Positions 36,513-51,600 are shown, counted from the stretch's first letter. The stretch: DNA of 64,000 bases from Caenorhabditis elegans (GCF_000002985.6 NC_003283.11:12834001-12898000); one strand, 5' to 3'. Notes: generated by a model not told the origin, from the sequence alone. Numbers and translations: made by a program.

Positions 36513-38261
36513 TTTGTGTCGAAAATTGTGAAATTTTGCCGTTAGTTGAAACAGTAGTTGAAACAGTAAGTGATATATGTTTTCAAAAATTATGTTGATA
36601 ACTTATTTACTTAATTTTATTTTCTCATTAGTTATGAAATAGTGTGAACTGTCCATCAAGACATCACACAATAAATTTAATTGAAATTTCCCAACAGTTT
36701 ACCCCTATTTTCAATTAGGAAACTTATTTTACCGTTCCAATTGAAATTTTGAAATTCGGAGATTTCTAACAATTTCCACGTCGGCTCTATTTAATTGTGA
36801 CCTTCTTTTCTCTTTTTCCTCTCTTTTTTTGTGTTTCCAGTGTAGTCTATTGACTGTAGTCAAATAGTAAGCCCCCAAGTTCTCTTCCACGGCAAAATTG
36901 TTCCCGAAACGGTGGGTGCCAACCTAACCTTTGACATTTTATTTACTTTTGTACTCGTTCCACCGTAACTCTCCTCCCAACCTTTTTTCGTTTCTACCGT
37001 TTTGACACTTGTGTCTGCGTCTTTTTTCAAATGATCCTGAGCACCGAATGGAGGAATGAAGAAATGGACGGAACGAAGAAAAGAGAGTAGTTGGCAAACT
37101 AAATTTACTTTTTATGGTGTTGCTTTCAATAATAAGACAGACACGGGTTATTCACTCAAAGTAACTCGGATCTTTTGATTGTTTGGTGTTCATTTTTCTT
37201 TGATACAATGCTTTGAGATTGGATATAACCTAAACAATTTTATTTAAGAATTTTAGTTATTATTTCCGACACTATTCGAACTCGGGCAATAATAACCAAT
37301 AGTTTTGTAAAATTCGTTTTGAAAAACTGTCAGGTGTTATCTCATAGCTAAAAACATTCACGAATTCGGTGAAACTGTTACAAGTCATAGAACGGTCAAA
37401 ACTGAAAAAAACTGTAATTTTCGGGAAAAAAAACCGAGTCCCCCGAAAAAATTCAAACATGAAAAGCATTTGAAAAGATTAAATTATATGGTTATAGGCC
37501 TAAATAAGGTAAATACAAGGCAGGGCAAGTGAGGAGGCGATGTGAGAGGCGCCCGATTCACGGCTCGACTTGTCTTGTCTTGTCGACGACTTACCTCATA
37601 ATCAAATCTTACGTAAAACCGTGTTCTGATGCTTATTATTATTCAATTTTTCTCACTTGTTTTCCAAGTCACCACAATATTCCTAAATTTTAGAAGATCT
37701 ATGTAAGTGTTGATATTTCTAGATTTTTTTTTCAATTTCCACCTGTCCAACATTTCCATTCGTGTTTTGATATTTTGCATATCAAACATAAAATAGCACC
37801 TGCATGACGGCGCAGATATATACATTTTGTTCTTCCAATTTCCTTTTTGTCGCTTTTTTAGTGTTGTTTTTGGATCTGATGTATATACCATCATCCTAAG
37901 CGAAAAACAAACATCCAACTTTTGAGTAAACTTTACCTCAAAAAAAGGTTGGCAGTTAAATAAGTTTGGACAGCTAGAGATCATCAATCCGCGTCAAGTT
38001 TTTTTTGTGTTTTTTTTCGCAATTGTAGGTTTTTTTGAAAGATTGTGCATTTATGCTCAACATTTGTAGAAACAGATTTTGCAGCAATTTTATATTACCA
38101 CTGTTTATTTCACTCAGATTTCGCGGGTACGAAACAGAGAAATGTAAAAATCTAGCAAAGAAAATCTATCACGATACAATATTTCAGAAGAAGTTTTTTT
38201 GCATAAGGTTTTACAACTACAAAATACATGATTGTGTGCCTACAACGTATCTGCGACTTGC

Positions 38262-38360
38262 CGTGCAGGCAGCTTAAGGGCACGTCATCAGGCGTACGTG
38301 CCTGTCGCATGCCTGCATAGGTACATGCAGGCACGTACTCGTGTAGGCAGGAGTAGACAA
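38262..38360. repeat. GC-rich short-repeat patch
   Basis: Repeated and inverted GCAGGCACGT, GCCTGCA and GTAGGCAGG words stand out against the AT-rich surroundings. Such TAGGCAGG patches are, from memory, common dispersed repeats in C. elegans. Confidence 0.6.
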
Positions 38361-41300
38361 GATTAGGTGCTCGTGTTGGCAAGGTAGGTATACCTTTTGT
38401 TTTCTCTGATTTATGTAAAGTTTGACCTTTCCGAAATACACACGGGAAAGCTATTTGCATGTACATTAACCGGTTTCCATGTAAACATAGTAAAGTAAAA
38501 ACGTTTGCTCAACATTCTTATCAGACTATTTTTAAATACTAACTCAAGTTTTAACAAAAAAAATTCAGACAATAATTTGTTGAAATTTGTTCATTTGTAC
38601 ACATTTTTCAACTTGAAACATCTCCCCTTCCAGAAATTTCTGCTAATTGACCTTTTTGTTTGCTCAACCTTCATAGTTTCTGCTTTATTTGAAAAAAGAG
38701 GGATATATATGGTTTTCATTTTTGAAAACTTCCTGTTGCAATTTGGAATTCTCATTCAAATTCTAAAAGTAAGAATTTTGCAATTTATGAGTATCTTAGA
38801 AGATGTCATGAAATAAATATGAAGTGAACTTTGAGAGGATTATATGAAAATTGTATTTTAGTGTTTTCAGCAAAAATAAATTTTCGAAATCTTTCTTAAA
38901 TCCAAAGTTGTTCAATAAGAATCAGTCTAGCTGCACCGAGAATTTAGTGACCTTTCGTAACTTTTTTCCTTGTTAGCACCAAGCTTTTGTAGAATAGGTT
39001 CTTAGTATTCAGTCCATCAGATCGAGGCTAAAAAAGAAAGCCACTCACCCGCCAATACACTTGTTTTGCCGTTTTTTGGTGCAGGTTTTTCTTCGGTATG
39101 TGTATTATTGTCTTTTTCTCTCTACATTTCTTTATTCATTTTTAGAAGGTGTTTAATTTCAAAGTTCTTGAGTCACACCCTCGTGGAACTCAGAATATAA
39201 GCTTTTGGCGCATTTGACATGCCCAAATAATTATGTTACCAATAATAAAAACACTGCAAAAAGTAAACGTGTTCAAAAACTAGAAACATTCATTCAGTAA
39301 ACATCTTATTATGAACAGTCAATTTTTGGTTATAAATTCCATCTCTGATGAATTCTTGCTCTGGTATTTATATTTTTTGATACTTTTAAATGCTCAAAAA
39401 AAAAAAAAAAAAATTTGTAGATCAAATTGTTGAGATACCGTACTCTTTATTTTTTGAACAAACTGTACTCACATTGACACGTGTAGTATTCGTATTTTTT
39501 GTGTTTGTCATTGCATATTTCGGTGTTGCGTCCAAAATTTAACAAGTAGAGTTACCAGTGCTCCGCCCTTTCTACCTGTTCCCCCATCATCTTCACTTGT
39601 GCACCATATGCTCTCGGGGTTGTCTGTGGCAAAAAGGATAGAGAAGGGGGCATCCTCAAAAGACAAATAAACCAAGTGTTGCTCTTTCTCTTATTGAGGG
39701 AGCAGCTTCTTCTTTGCGCAAAAGAGATATTCTCCACCTGATTCTTCTCAGTTATCAAATCTCAGACATTTTTTTGCCCTGTTATCTGTTAAAGATTCAT
39801 ATTTAGTATTGCCTTATCGTCTGTAGTAATATTCGTTCTTTTCTTTGTTTATTGCTCTTTCTCCCCCACTCTTTCTCTTCCCTTTTGTGCTCAGCATCCT
39901 AGCAACTTGGTGCCGACTAAGAGGCATGGAAAAGCACTCTTAAATTATTTGTGACTTGGAATATGACAAATTTTGTGTGATTTGAGGGACACATCTGTGT
40001 CCGTGCATTTTTTGTTTCAAATTGGTCTTTTTTGTTTTTTTTCGAAGCTAGCATTTTTTTTAAACAAATGATTCCGAGCATTTAGGAAAACAACATGTTT
40101 GCTCTTTAAAAGTGATAGCCTCAACACAAAACTATGACAAAGGTATGAACCACATAACAAACATTTGCGACTGATATTTTTTGTTTGTATTTTTTGGTAA
40201 AAATATTCTCTTAAAAGGAATTCTTTGGTATTCATTCCATTTTTGTAGCTTTTTACAAAATTTAAATTTAACAAAAAAAGTACTATTTAAAAAATGGTAT
40301 AAAATTTGAGTTCAGTAAGATCCGACCTGATGTAGGTTCAACTCGTATAGTTTTTTAAAAATCATAACAAAATTTTTATAGTTAGTTCGACTTGTTTTCC
40401 ATGTTACTATTAAAACTTTTGAAAACTTTTGAAAATGAATCAAATAAAAACTTGCATTATTTTTCTGCAACAGAAAATGTTTCGATGGTCATTCATATTC
40501 ACTTTTCTCTATCTTTTTTATGCTCTTTTAGAACATTTTCAACTTCTACGCTTTTATGTTTATGATTATACTTTCCGTTTAAAATGTTGGCTACAGTTGA
40601 TTTAGTAGTTACAATTTCCCGAGTATGAGTACTAGGATTATTATTTTTTACACCTTTTTTCTATCTTGACGTCAATGTTACTATCGTTGATCTATGCAAA
40701 TTTTGTCCTCACTTTCGGTCTCACTTTCTCACTACTACCTCTCTCAATCTCTCTCGTTTCATTCACAGTACTCAATATCTTAATCGTTTTCATTTTCAAT
40801 CTCAATCGGTTCAACCCCATCTCTTTCTGTAAATCGGTCAAGCAGGTAGCCCCTTTGCATTTAAGCATTCAAATCGTTCCTTTGCCACCTAATAATCCCT
40901 CCGCGACCTACACTCTTTTTCTCTTTTTTTGGGGGAGGAATCGTCCGGAGACAATAATGGTCGGCCTTGGCGGAAAGAAAGAAAAAAGATAGAACGGCCG
41001 GAAACTGTTTTGGCTCATCGCTTCAATATCGGGTTTCTTTAGATCAAAATCCAATGAAAAGAGAAAAAGCAGGCCATTAAGTGTTTTAATTTTTGGTTTT
41101 TATCTGAAACAATTCTCTATTTTTTTGTGGAGTCCCGTGATTCTGAGATTTTTTTTGAAAGTACTGTAAAAGAAAAATACTTCTTAGTTTTATAGGACAA
41201 GGCCATTCGAAGACTAATTGAAAAAACCACCCAAAGACTGAAAATACCCGAGTTATTGTGGCTTGAAAGTGCAGTACCGTCAATGGGGATTTTAATTGTA

Positions 41301-44300
41301 AAAATCTCAGACAAAAAGCAAAATTACATTAACTTGAATGGCAAATTTTCTATTCTTGCTAATCTCTTGACTTAAATTAATGCGTTTTTCTCTAAATAAC
41401 TCCCATTTTTCCGTGCCACCCTTTGGTTTTTAATCAATATCGACTAACTTCGTATAAATTTTTGAGCTCTGTTCTTGATTACGACATTTAAAATATATAA
41501 ACACTTACAGTAAAGCGCCAAAATCTTTTGTTTCAACAAAATTGTTTGGTATTTTAAATAAATTATTTTATACCACTCACTCGCCGTTCTGTATTTGAAA
41601 CTCAACGCGTTACATATTTCACGGTATTTCTCCTGATTCTTGTTTTATGCAAGACCACAAGTCGTTCTTATTCCTATGGATTTTCATTTTTTGCATTTGT
41701 CATCTTCATTCAAAACTTCTGCACCAATGCGCGAAATCGGGTGGCTTCTTCTCCTTCTTCGTTCTTTTTTTTAGTGTCCATCATACCACTACAAAATATC
41801 TATGCATTGTGTCTGTTTCTTTTCTGGTTGCCCATCCATAAATTTTCCTCACTTTCACCTTCATTTTTTCTCGGTTTCCTACCGGCTATCAACCCCGATT
41901 CAAAAACGATTGGTCGTAAGCGTAAGCCATTCATCGCTTTTGTCGTTTGTCTTTTTTCTCATTTCTTCCAATATCATCATTGTCAGGGAGGCCGCCCTTC
42001 ATCGTCTTCCTATCGAATCCAGTTCGGTTTTGGTCGCCCCAATCCGTCAGATCTCATCTATTCTCACGGCCCCTTTCCATCCATAGCTTCTCCCACCATG
42101 TGTGTCTCTTTCCTAAAACCAAAACAACTATGAAACTGAAATGACGTTCGAAGGACGATACTCTTCACTCTCAATTCACTTCATTTTTTTTCTTTCTATT
42201 ACCGAATCGCCAATCATTTTCCTTTCTCTTTCGATTACGCAATCATCTTCCTAAATTGGCATCCATCTTGGAATCCGTCTATATCTATCATTTTCCGACT
42301 TCTTCCGTATCTCATTTACTCTAATTATACACTTTCACATGTCCGTATAGTTCTACTTCCAACAAATCCATTCATTAACTCAATGGAACAATTTATATAG
42401 AAAAAAACTCTTTTTTTTTATTCTTCAAGAAAGTTAACTAAAACTATTTTATTTTTCTTAAGTGTTATTATCCTCTGTCCAGAGGCAATCTCTGGACCAT
42501 AATTTTTTTAGAAGTTAACTACTTTTTTGAAATGTTTCTGTAAATGTTTTAGAAACCCGCAGAATATAGTAATCAAACTCGCCTTGATTTCATTCTTGCT
42601 GCTCCATTCCTTTGAGCAGCAAAAAATCGTTTTGAGCAAATCGTCAATGCATAAATAAGAGTAAAACAAAGATAGCCACAGAATTGGGTTTGTATAGTTG
42701 TTATTAGCATTAAAAACTTCACGTCCAGATGTTTTTTGAAATATAAAAAATAAGAATCAGAACATTTTCTGAGATCGGAACTGGAATTATTCTAGAAATA
42801 AAACAAATCGAACATAAACATCGGAGTTTATAACTTACATTGCCGAAAAATCAGAAGCAGATAGTGAAATGTCACACTTTGAAAACTCTAGTTGTGTTCC
42901 CCCTACTTATCAACTTGTGACTTCATCAGCAACGCTTATCGTACTATGAAAACTATTTCAGCAACTTGAAAACAATTCATGCACACGTGAGATGAAACCT
43001 GGAAATCAATGACGTTGCTCGTTTTTAAATTTCAACATTTCAAAATTTCACAAAAAAAAGTTGAAAGATCAATTTCAATCTGGTTTTGAAAAAGAAAAAG
43101 AGGAGACAAAAACCGTGTCAGACTCTTTTTTCATGACTCACAAATTTGTAGCTTTTTTGTTTGAACAACAACAAAATAGTACAGTTAGATACTGAACATT
43201 GTAGTTCATCTTTGCATAGAAAATTGTATTTAAAAAAAAATTATTATGAAACAGTTTGTGGTTTGGCACCCATTGGTTGTGCGTGATCACCAAACGATTC
43301 GATAATGACTCGTAAAATCAGTGATAAACTCTTTCTCCTTATTACTATTCCTCTTCATTTTTCATTTGTTTCTTTGCTTTTCTTGTTTTCCATTCTTTTC
43401 TTCTCTAATTGACCTCTTCTGCTGACTTTTTGTTGATTCAATTTAATTTTATCTTTAATCAGATTATCAATGCTTCACATTTTCTGATAGACTGTTCTTC
43501 TTGATACTCCTTATCATTTGTAATTGTTCCCGTGCCTCTGTTCTTTACAAAAATCTTGACGGATCTTCTTGATTAATTTTAAACATTTCTCATAGCGTCT
43601 CTTGCAAAATTTCTTACACTTCTATTACAGTTTTCTAAAAGATTCAGTGAGAAAAGTCACAGGAATAACCCATAGTTCAGTGTCAACCTTTTAAAGTAAA
43701 CATTGTACGATGTGTGAATTTTATCAGTTCTGTGCAAACTTGGAGCCTATGATTCAAAAACAATTGAGCCATTTCCGATGAAATGTGACATAACGTAGCG
43801 TGCCCAAAGTGTGGTTTATTCAGAAATTTGTTGGCAGGAGGTCAAAAAGGTGCAAAGTGATAAGAAGGCACAAATGAATACTTGTCATGGTTTTAAGTAT
43901 GATTAGTGTTCAATTTCCTGAAAAGATTTTCTTGTTTCATCATGTTCAAAAATTATTATTACTTATCAAAAAATAGTTCTTTAAAGACGGGACAGAGTCA
44001 CAAGCTTCAGTGATCAATCAGTTATGTTGATAAGCTTCTGGGTATTTGCTTTTCTTTGAGTTGTATTGTTTATTTATTTTGTAAACAGCCTGTTACATGC
44101 TCTTTATTTTAAAATTAATTTTCTTCTTGCGTTTATACAAGCCTACAAAATAATTTTCCTTGAAATCAAAATCTGATAAGAAAATAAATTATAGTCTAAG
44201 TATTCGATGTGTGTATAGTGACTGACCATAGTATTTTCTGACCGACTTCCGCTATTATTCATAAATGTCGCCACTTTGCTTTTGGAACAAAAATGTTCTC

Positions 44301-44706
44301 GAAAAATCTTGACTGTGAATACTGCCAAAACCGTTAGAATCCGCCGTCGGCGCCCAATTATGTCGCCTTTTTCTTTTCTTCTTATTCTTCCTTCAGTTCG
44401 TCTCCATGCCACACATACACCATATTCCTGTTTCGGTAGAAGCCCAATCTCTGTGTCTCTTCATATCCTTCACTATTTCTCCATCGCCGTGCCCTTACAC
44501 ATTCTCATTTTTCAGAGAAACATTTCTTCGATCGGCTGCGTCAGATGCCCTCCAACTTATCCTCTTGATCTGATCACACATACCTCTACCTTCGTATTCC
44601 CCCAAGTCAACGCCTTCTACTCCTACATATCTATATTCTCCTCCCTCCGTATCAAAAAACGCGTGGGAGAAGAGATCGAACGTTCCTTACGTAGTGACAT
44701 CTCCTT

Positions 44707-47484
44707 ATGACACGACTCTTCATACTCCCTGCCATTTTTGGCATTTCATCCTTATCACTATGGTATATGATATGCTCTGCTCCCGGTTGGCCAGAATCAG
44801 GTGTGATTTTATTGCAATATGTTTAAGACATGTTATTTAAAACTCATAAGTTCAAGATTTAATATCTCTTTGTCCAAGTTTCTTACCAAAATCTTACTGA
44901 ACTCTGCCCCAGATCTTGCAAACGTTTGGTGCTATGTGCAGAAGTTAAGCATAAACAGTAAAGTACTGCAGAGATAACAACTTGATTAAGACTTCTTAAA
45001 ATTCCCAGTGTGATATTTTAATTTTAAAAATGCATGCACCTACAAAAAATAAAAATAGAATCAATATTTTTAAAACAAATTCATAATCCGTTCCCCTTGC
45101 CTCCTGCCCCCATTTGTCTTCAAACTCGAGATGAATTTCTGGGTTTGCATCGTTTCATAAATTTATTGAACTTTTTGACTTGAATTCTAATACTGCTAAA
45201 TGATATTGATATCAAGTTCAATAAATTGATTAAAATAAAACATCATACCAAAAATCTGATTTTTCCTGTTATAATTTTTTATTATCTTTTTTCAGAGGGA
45301 GGAGTATTCGAAATCCCGAAACAGTTCGACAATTTCACAGTGTTAGCTGACAAATTTCGAGCATATAAAGAAGATCATTTTGGGTATATTACGACACTTT
45401 TCATCTGTGCGTACCTTTACAAACAGACATTTGCCATCCCCGGATCGTTCTTATTGGTGAGTTGTTTTTCGTTTGTTTATACATATCACGCCATCCAAAA
45501 TGTGATACACACTGTTGCGCAATGATCTAGCTTTGTGATGTTGTCAGCTTCGGACTGTAATCACAGCTTCGTAGTGTTGCGCTTTCCTCTAGCTTCTTGG
45601 TTGATGGCACGGAGGGCGGAGGGCTAAACTTGATTCCGACCCGGTCTTTCATCACTTTTCTCTTCTTATCACGTCACATATGCTAACGGATAGCTGATAA
45701 ACACGTACAAAAAAGAACAAAAGGAGAAAGCATTCGAATAAGATTTGTGAATTGAATTGGAATTTTATTGTGAAAATATGAAAATGATTTTAATAATTTC
45801 TTACAGAATGTGATTGCCGGAGTTGTGTACGATTTGTGGTCGGGATTCATCCTTTGCTGTTGCCTAACGACCCGTGAGTTTTCAAGCTAGAAAATTGAAA
45901 ATTCGAGTATGAAATAAATTATTGTAAAGGGAAATTATGTCAAAACTTAGTTTTAAAATTTAAAAATGAACCTTCAAAAAAATAATTCCTGTCTTCTAAA
46001 GAAAAAAGTAAACATTCTGCAAAAAATTTAATCTAAAAACAAAGTAATCTAAAATTTACAGTCGGAAGTACGCTCTGCTACATGTTCTCAGAACTATTTG
46101 GAAGAGAATACGTGTTTTACTACTTTGGACAAAAATTAACATATCTTCAACAAAAAGTAAGTCTAATCATTATAATTTGAAAAATCTTAAACCGCTGCTG
46201 TTCCAGATCGACGACAATTCGAATCGGTTATTACCGTTTTTATTATTTGCTCGAATGTTTCCTATTTCACCATCATGGCTTCTTAACATCGTCGCTCCTT
46301 TCCTCAACATTCCACTTCCAATATTCGTCGTCTCAGCACTTTTTGGTATTCATTTTCTTCATTTTTCTTCTTTTTTTCTGAGTCTTAATTTTGCCTCATT
46401 TTACAAATATTCACTTGGTTTAGGTCTGGCGCCGTACAATTTCATTTGTGTTCAAGCAGGGTACATTTTAAGAGATTTGCGGTCTTGGGACGATGTGTTC
46501 AGGTATTAGTAATCATACTACAATGATCTCAGAACTATTTGATTTTCAGCACGACAACAATGCTGAAACTTTTTTCATTTGCATTGATACCACTCGCCTA
46601 CGCAATCTACATTCGCCCTCGTGCCAATAAACACCAGGTAAGTAGAGGACAAATGAGCAGAAAAGTAAAAGAAAACCATTTGCTCACGTTTTCTTATTCG
46701 AAATACAAATAGTAGAGAATGGAGAGTGTTGACATGGTACCGCAAAGTTAAACTACTTGACTTTTGACAATTGCCAATCAGTGAACAAGAAATCTTAAAA
46801 GATAATAAGAAAAATCGTGGAAGAGAATTTTGAGAAATTATGCGGTTAGAAGGGGTTGTCAGAAACATAAAATTCAGCCCTTTTGTACTTTTCTAAAGAA
46901 ATTGTTTTGCCAAAGTTTTACCTAAGAATATTTTGAGTGAAAACTAAATTTTACAAGAGTCGTACACTTTCATATCATGACCACAACTCTTTTACCAATA
47001 AATGCACTTTTTATTATAAGCGGCGGGTCTGTGTGGCAATTTATCAACGATTACCAAAAAATGAAAAAAAGTCGGGATTTTTCCGGTTTTTTTTTTCAGT
47101 TTCTGGGAGCCAAAATTCTTGTTTCCTGAAAATGTCCAGTTTTCTCATAAAATTGCCAAAATAATTTTTTACGAAAAGTAAGTATTAAATCGGTTTCTGC
47201 ATTAGCATAAACAATTTCAAGGCTTAAGACCGCTGATTACCAAAGGTGTTGGGAATTTCGCAATTTCAGCAAACTTTCGATTTCCCAAACCCAGATGAAC
47301 ACAAATTTCTACAAAGAAGTGGAGTTTGTGTTGATCAAATAAACTCAAAACCTTCTAAATAAACGTAAAAACGGTCTCTAGTGATCGAACAAAAAACCAT
47401 ATAAATACAATAGTATTAAATTTTCAGTTGGTATCAAGCTCCGACGAGATGGACGAGAAAGTCAAAAAGATGGAAATTGTATAA
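44707..47484 (+). CDS. TMEM41-like VTT (SNARE-associated) domain membrane protein, about 259 aa
   Basis: Eight exons in phase: 44707-44800, 45296-45456, 45807-45873, 46062-46156, 46207-46345, 46424-46502, 46550-46637 and 47428-47484. It starts with a hydrophobic segment (LFILPAIFGISSLSLWYMIC). The VTT/DedA core is clear: TFAIPGSFLLNVIAGVVYDL, LGSTLCYMFSELFGREYV, then the re-entrant-type ARMFPISPSWLLNIVAPFLN and a last membrane segment (FSFALIPLAYAIYIRPR). A short charged tail follows. Length agrees with TMEM41A (264 aa in human). TMEM41 proteins are ER membrane proteins; TMEM41B is a lipid scramblase needed for autophagy, and a related role is inferred here. The ATG is preceded by a pyrimidine-rich stretch. 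Confidence 0.9.
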
Positions 47485-48630
47485 CCCATATATCTGAATA
47501 GCTCAACCCAAAATCAGCGCCATTTCGTGCCTTCAATCCGTACGACTACATATCACCTCTTGCCATGCCACGTCATTCATTTTCTCACTCGTCTCTCTCA
47601 CCCGATCGAAATCATAATATCTAGGTGCTTCTCCGATCCCAAAAAATAATGCTTCGGTTATGAACAGATTCCGATGAAACCTTCCCACTTGACGTTCTTG
47701 AATAGCCCCCTTTTCCCGTCTGATTCTTTTGTTAATTCCATTCATATTCAGAGTCTTGCAGTTTCAATCCGATTCTATTTTCAAACACACCGGTGTCGAA
47801 ATCGAAACTTTTCTTCCTAATCCCGATTCATTTTTTTCTGTATATTTATTGTTATCTGTTCATTTTTGTTCAATCCTTCAGCTTGCTCAGGCTCTTCTGT
47901 TCACTTTTACTCTGAATCTTCACTCAAAAATGCCTTCTCTTCCTCAACAAAAGTGCTCAAAAAGTTCAAAATGTGTATGTTTTTCTTACCAACATCATCA
48001 TCAACCCCTTTTTTCTATACGTGATCATAGGATATTGTCGATTTCTTTATTAATATAGAAGACAAGAAAATTTGACAAAAAATCATAAAATAAAAATCTG
48101 AAAATATATATTATGTTAATTGGTGGAGATGTGTGGTGTGTTCGAGAAAAAATACAATAACACAGAAAAATAACAGGGTGGAAATCGCAAGATATGCGGA
48201 AAAGCGGAGAATGTGTGCAGAAAAAAGGAGAAGAGGGTTTTGTTATGTACAAGCAGAAAGTAAAAATTCATGATTTGGGAAAAATATTTTGAAAATTACT
48301 CACTATCAGAAAATTTGGCTTTAAACATTGGCCTCTATAACTTTTATTATTCATTGAAAACTGGAGCTTCCAACATTAGAATTGCTTGAAATCCGCAAGT
48401 TATTTTTTATGCCTTTCAAACTTTAAGTCGTGTTTTTTAGGAAAACTGGAATTTTCCTAATTTACAAGTTTGTTATAAGTTTTGGAAAAACGGAAACTGC
48501 TCATCAAAAAAAGCAGTAAACAATTTTGGATTCGGACTAACTGTAGCACCCCAATAAAATCACTCGAAAAACGAATATTACAATTGAAAAAATACTGATG
48601 AAATTATTCGGAAGAAAATACATTTTGCAT
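47485..48630. other. convergent intergenic region
   Basis: About 1.1 kb between the ends of the VTT gene (+) and the globin gene (-). It should hold both 3' UTRs. No gene was recognised. Confidence 0.45.
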
Positions 48631-51600
48631 TCAGTTACTCGAGTTTTTCTTTGTACAAGGCACTTTGGATGAATCGTAGGACAAGTCGTACGTTGAACTT
48701 GATCGCGTCATCGATTGACCCTGAAAAATCGTTTTCGAAATCGATAAAGATCAAAACTTTGAAGCATTAAATTTTTTAAAAATCATACCTGTTTCAGATT
48801 ATCCATGATATATGCAATAATAGCCAACCATGCTCTTCTTAACTCTTTGTGTTTTCGAACAGCTTCACATCTTCTTCTTGCACAATCCATTATTGTATCA
48901 CCCAAATCATCCCAAACTGCACTCGAGAGACCTTCCGCTTTCAGATGGCGATGTTGCTTTCCGATTTCTGTCAGGTATTGCGTAATTCTGGCATGATCGT
49001 TGTCCAGGTTTTTGATGACCGTATCAAGAATTTCTACAGTAACTCGGCAATGCATAACACTACAATCAAAATCACTCTTTGAGAATACTGCAACTCCATC
49101 AGCCTTTGCAAGAAGCTCCTTTGCTTTTGCATTTCGGCTACTTAATGTGCTGTAGAGACTGTTTGCAAATGGTCCACTAGCGCCAGTAGTGTAGATGTTC
49201 GGCCAGCATTGAACAAGAAGTTTTTGCTGGTACGGAGAAAGACCTAAATTTGAAAATGTTCGAGGTTTTCTAGTTATGAGGTTTTTTCATTCCTCGATTT
49301 CAAATTAATTTGAAGCGTAAAAAGCACGTTCGTCAGAAAATGGAAACCCTAGTTCTCAAGCTATTAAAAAAACAAAGTTGACTAAAAATCCATATTTCAG
49401 TGGAGCGTTATTTAAAATTGACTAAATTTGTAGTTCTTTGGATTATCAATATTGCGCCCCAGTTCACTCACCAATGACTTCATTCAAATTACGACGAGTC
49501 GGCGATGGAGGACACGAAAGATCTCCCGCAGATCGTTTGGACTGTAAGAAACACGGAAATTAAAATGCAGATAAACATCTAAACGATACCGTAAGTGGTA
49601 GACGAAGGCTTTCCGCTTCAGGACATTCAGTTCTCGAACGTCCCATTTGACCCAAATGTGGACACGTTGTGTGAGCAAGAGGATTCAAAGAATTCTTTTC
49701 CTGGAAGCAATGAAACGAATATTGACAGGGTCTAGATTTCAAGGAATAATACATAGGCTTTCTGGAGCCTTCCGAATTATTCTGCATTTTATTGGAAATA
49801 GTTGTAATGCAGACCACACTGATGCTCATTTTTTTTGGAAGCAGGGAAAACAATAAGTGGTTGAGGATCTCACTTGAGACTATGTTATATTCCCTGTTTG
49901 TTCACAGTCTGGTATTATTTCAGTTATTGAATCAGACATTAAAAGAAATAAATTAATGATGTTTATGTATAGAACGTCTAGTTATTCGGTAGGTAGGAAC
50001 TTCTGCAGACGCCTCCACAATTTGCAAAACTTAGAAATTATAAATTGTTTAAAGCGGAAAGCTGAACTACTTTAGATGATGAACGTTTTTTTTAATGAAA
50101 AATGAATATGCAATTTGGATCTATGTTATACCAATTTTTATTGTTCAGAAAAAAGTGTTTCAGAGTTTTAAGTATAAAAAACTAAGCTTTGAACTAATTA
50201 TGTAAGCATTTCAAAAATGAAAACCGGTTTTTTTCTAAATTAAAAATGCATGGGAACTTTCTATGAAATGTAAAACTGAAAATATTGCTGATATGCTCAT
50301 CTAAAAACAAGAGATTTTGGTGGAACTGATTGTTAAAATGATTTCACGTAGTTCTAATTGGTGGTTTCAATTTTTTTTTTTCAGAAAAAGTAAGGAAAAT
50401 AAAAACAAAAAAACAAATTTCTGTTTGACTCACTTTTTCAACGCTTCCACCGTTCTCCATGATTCGTTGCCTTCTCAATTCTTTACGACCATTCTTCTCC
50501 AACGAATCCAACGAATCTTCAGAAAACGTACGCGTAAATCTGAAATTATTCTTTCTTATTTTTTCGCCCTAAAACCAATTTATCCTGAAAGCCCCCCAAT
50601 TTCTGATTTACGACAATCCCCGCATGACTCCCACGCTGATTGGTTTCGTGTCAGTTATGTCAAAATGGCGGAAATATGGGACAAAACAAGACAAGAAAAA
50701 TGAGAAATTGAAAGCTGAGCTTATGACTTTTGAGGATCTCATAAAGGCAATTTGAAATGGCAAACACACGTACACATGTCCTTGGCGACCAAGAGCCGTT
50801 TCGTGTTCAAATTTTGATGAATGTGCACGAAACGGCGCTCACAGTTGTCCTGACAGCCACTCGCCGCCAACAAAAATTTAGTTTCAGAAACGGCAAAAGA
50901 GCAGGTGAAAATGTTGAGGTACTTGAAACTTACCGAAGAGGTGAACTAACTGAGCAACGACGAGTCCGAGTTATTGAAATGACAGGCATCATAGTGTGAT
51001 CCATGTTCTGGAAAAAAGTACAAAGATTGTTTTTAAAAAGAAAATAAGCAGATATTGATATTCTATGCAACAGTTCTCACGGGATTGGAGATCTTGAAAT
51101 TCTGAAGAGAAGAATTTAAAAAATATTCAACTTTTAAAATATCAAGGAACCATTTTTAGTGGGTCGGTATGAAAAGCTTCGATTTTATTCCTGTAATGAA
51201 ATGTTTGAGTTAACTTCTGAAAAAAACCAAAGTCATTTGAAATAATACTTTTTGATTAGGTTTTTACAAAATTTAGCTGCAGGTGAGTACTTTGAACTAG
51301 ATAAAAGTCGATCTGATTTTTTCCATCACACTTTTCAATACTTTTGAGGCCGGTAAAATTGCTCCAACAATTAATTTTCTTTGAGGATGACTAGAGGTGC
51401 ACTTAGAGTGGATAAACATTCTGGGAGATTTCTGAAAATTTGCGAAGAAAAAAAAAAGAAATAAATTTATGTTCTGAAACACTTTCAAATTGAGTTTTTA
51501 CAATTTTATACATAAGTGTAATAAAGTTGTTGAAAATACAAATCAGTACATTTACATTGTTTTCTTTCTAATCATTGTCTTGAAATTTTTTCTCTATTTT

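Larger units (their letters stand above)
36033..44706. other. 8.7-kb gene-poor region
   Basis: No spliced coding gene was recognised. It holds a repeat fragment near 36.4 kb, a GC-rich repeat patch at 38.26-38.36 kb, a long A run near 39.4 kb, and pyrimidine-rich tracts (about 39.5-42.3 and 44.3-44.7 kb). Several 60-140 codon open frames lie in the pyrimidine tracts but show only Ser/Phe/Leu/Pro-rich low complexity. The part next to 44.7 kb is probably the promoter and outron of the VTT gene. Confidence 0.45.

Noticed and set aside
40666..40992. 108-codon open frame with hydrophobic stretch
   Set aside because: Pyrimidine-rich low-complexity DNA gives Leu/Ser/Phe runs; no splice partners, no start context and no family motif.
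41647..42144. Several overlapping open frames of 64-130 codons
   Set aside because: They overlap in three frames of a T/C-rich tract, which is expected from composition alone.
44276..44706. Open frame running into the VTT gene start
   Set aside because: It is in another frame than the VTT protein and looks like the pyrimidine-rich outron or promoter.
50317..50999. Open frames inside globin intron 1 on the + strand
   Set aside because: No splice context and low-complexity start; an independent nested gene is not supported.
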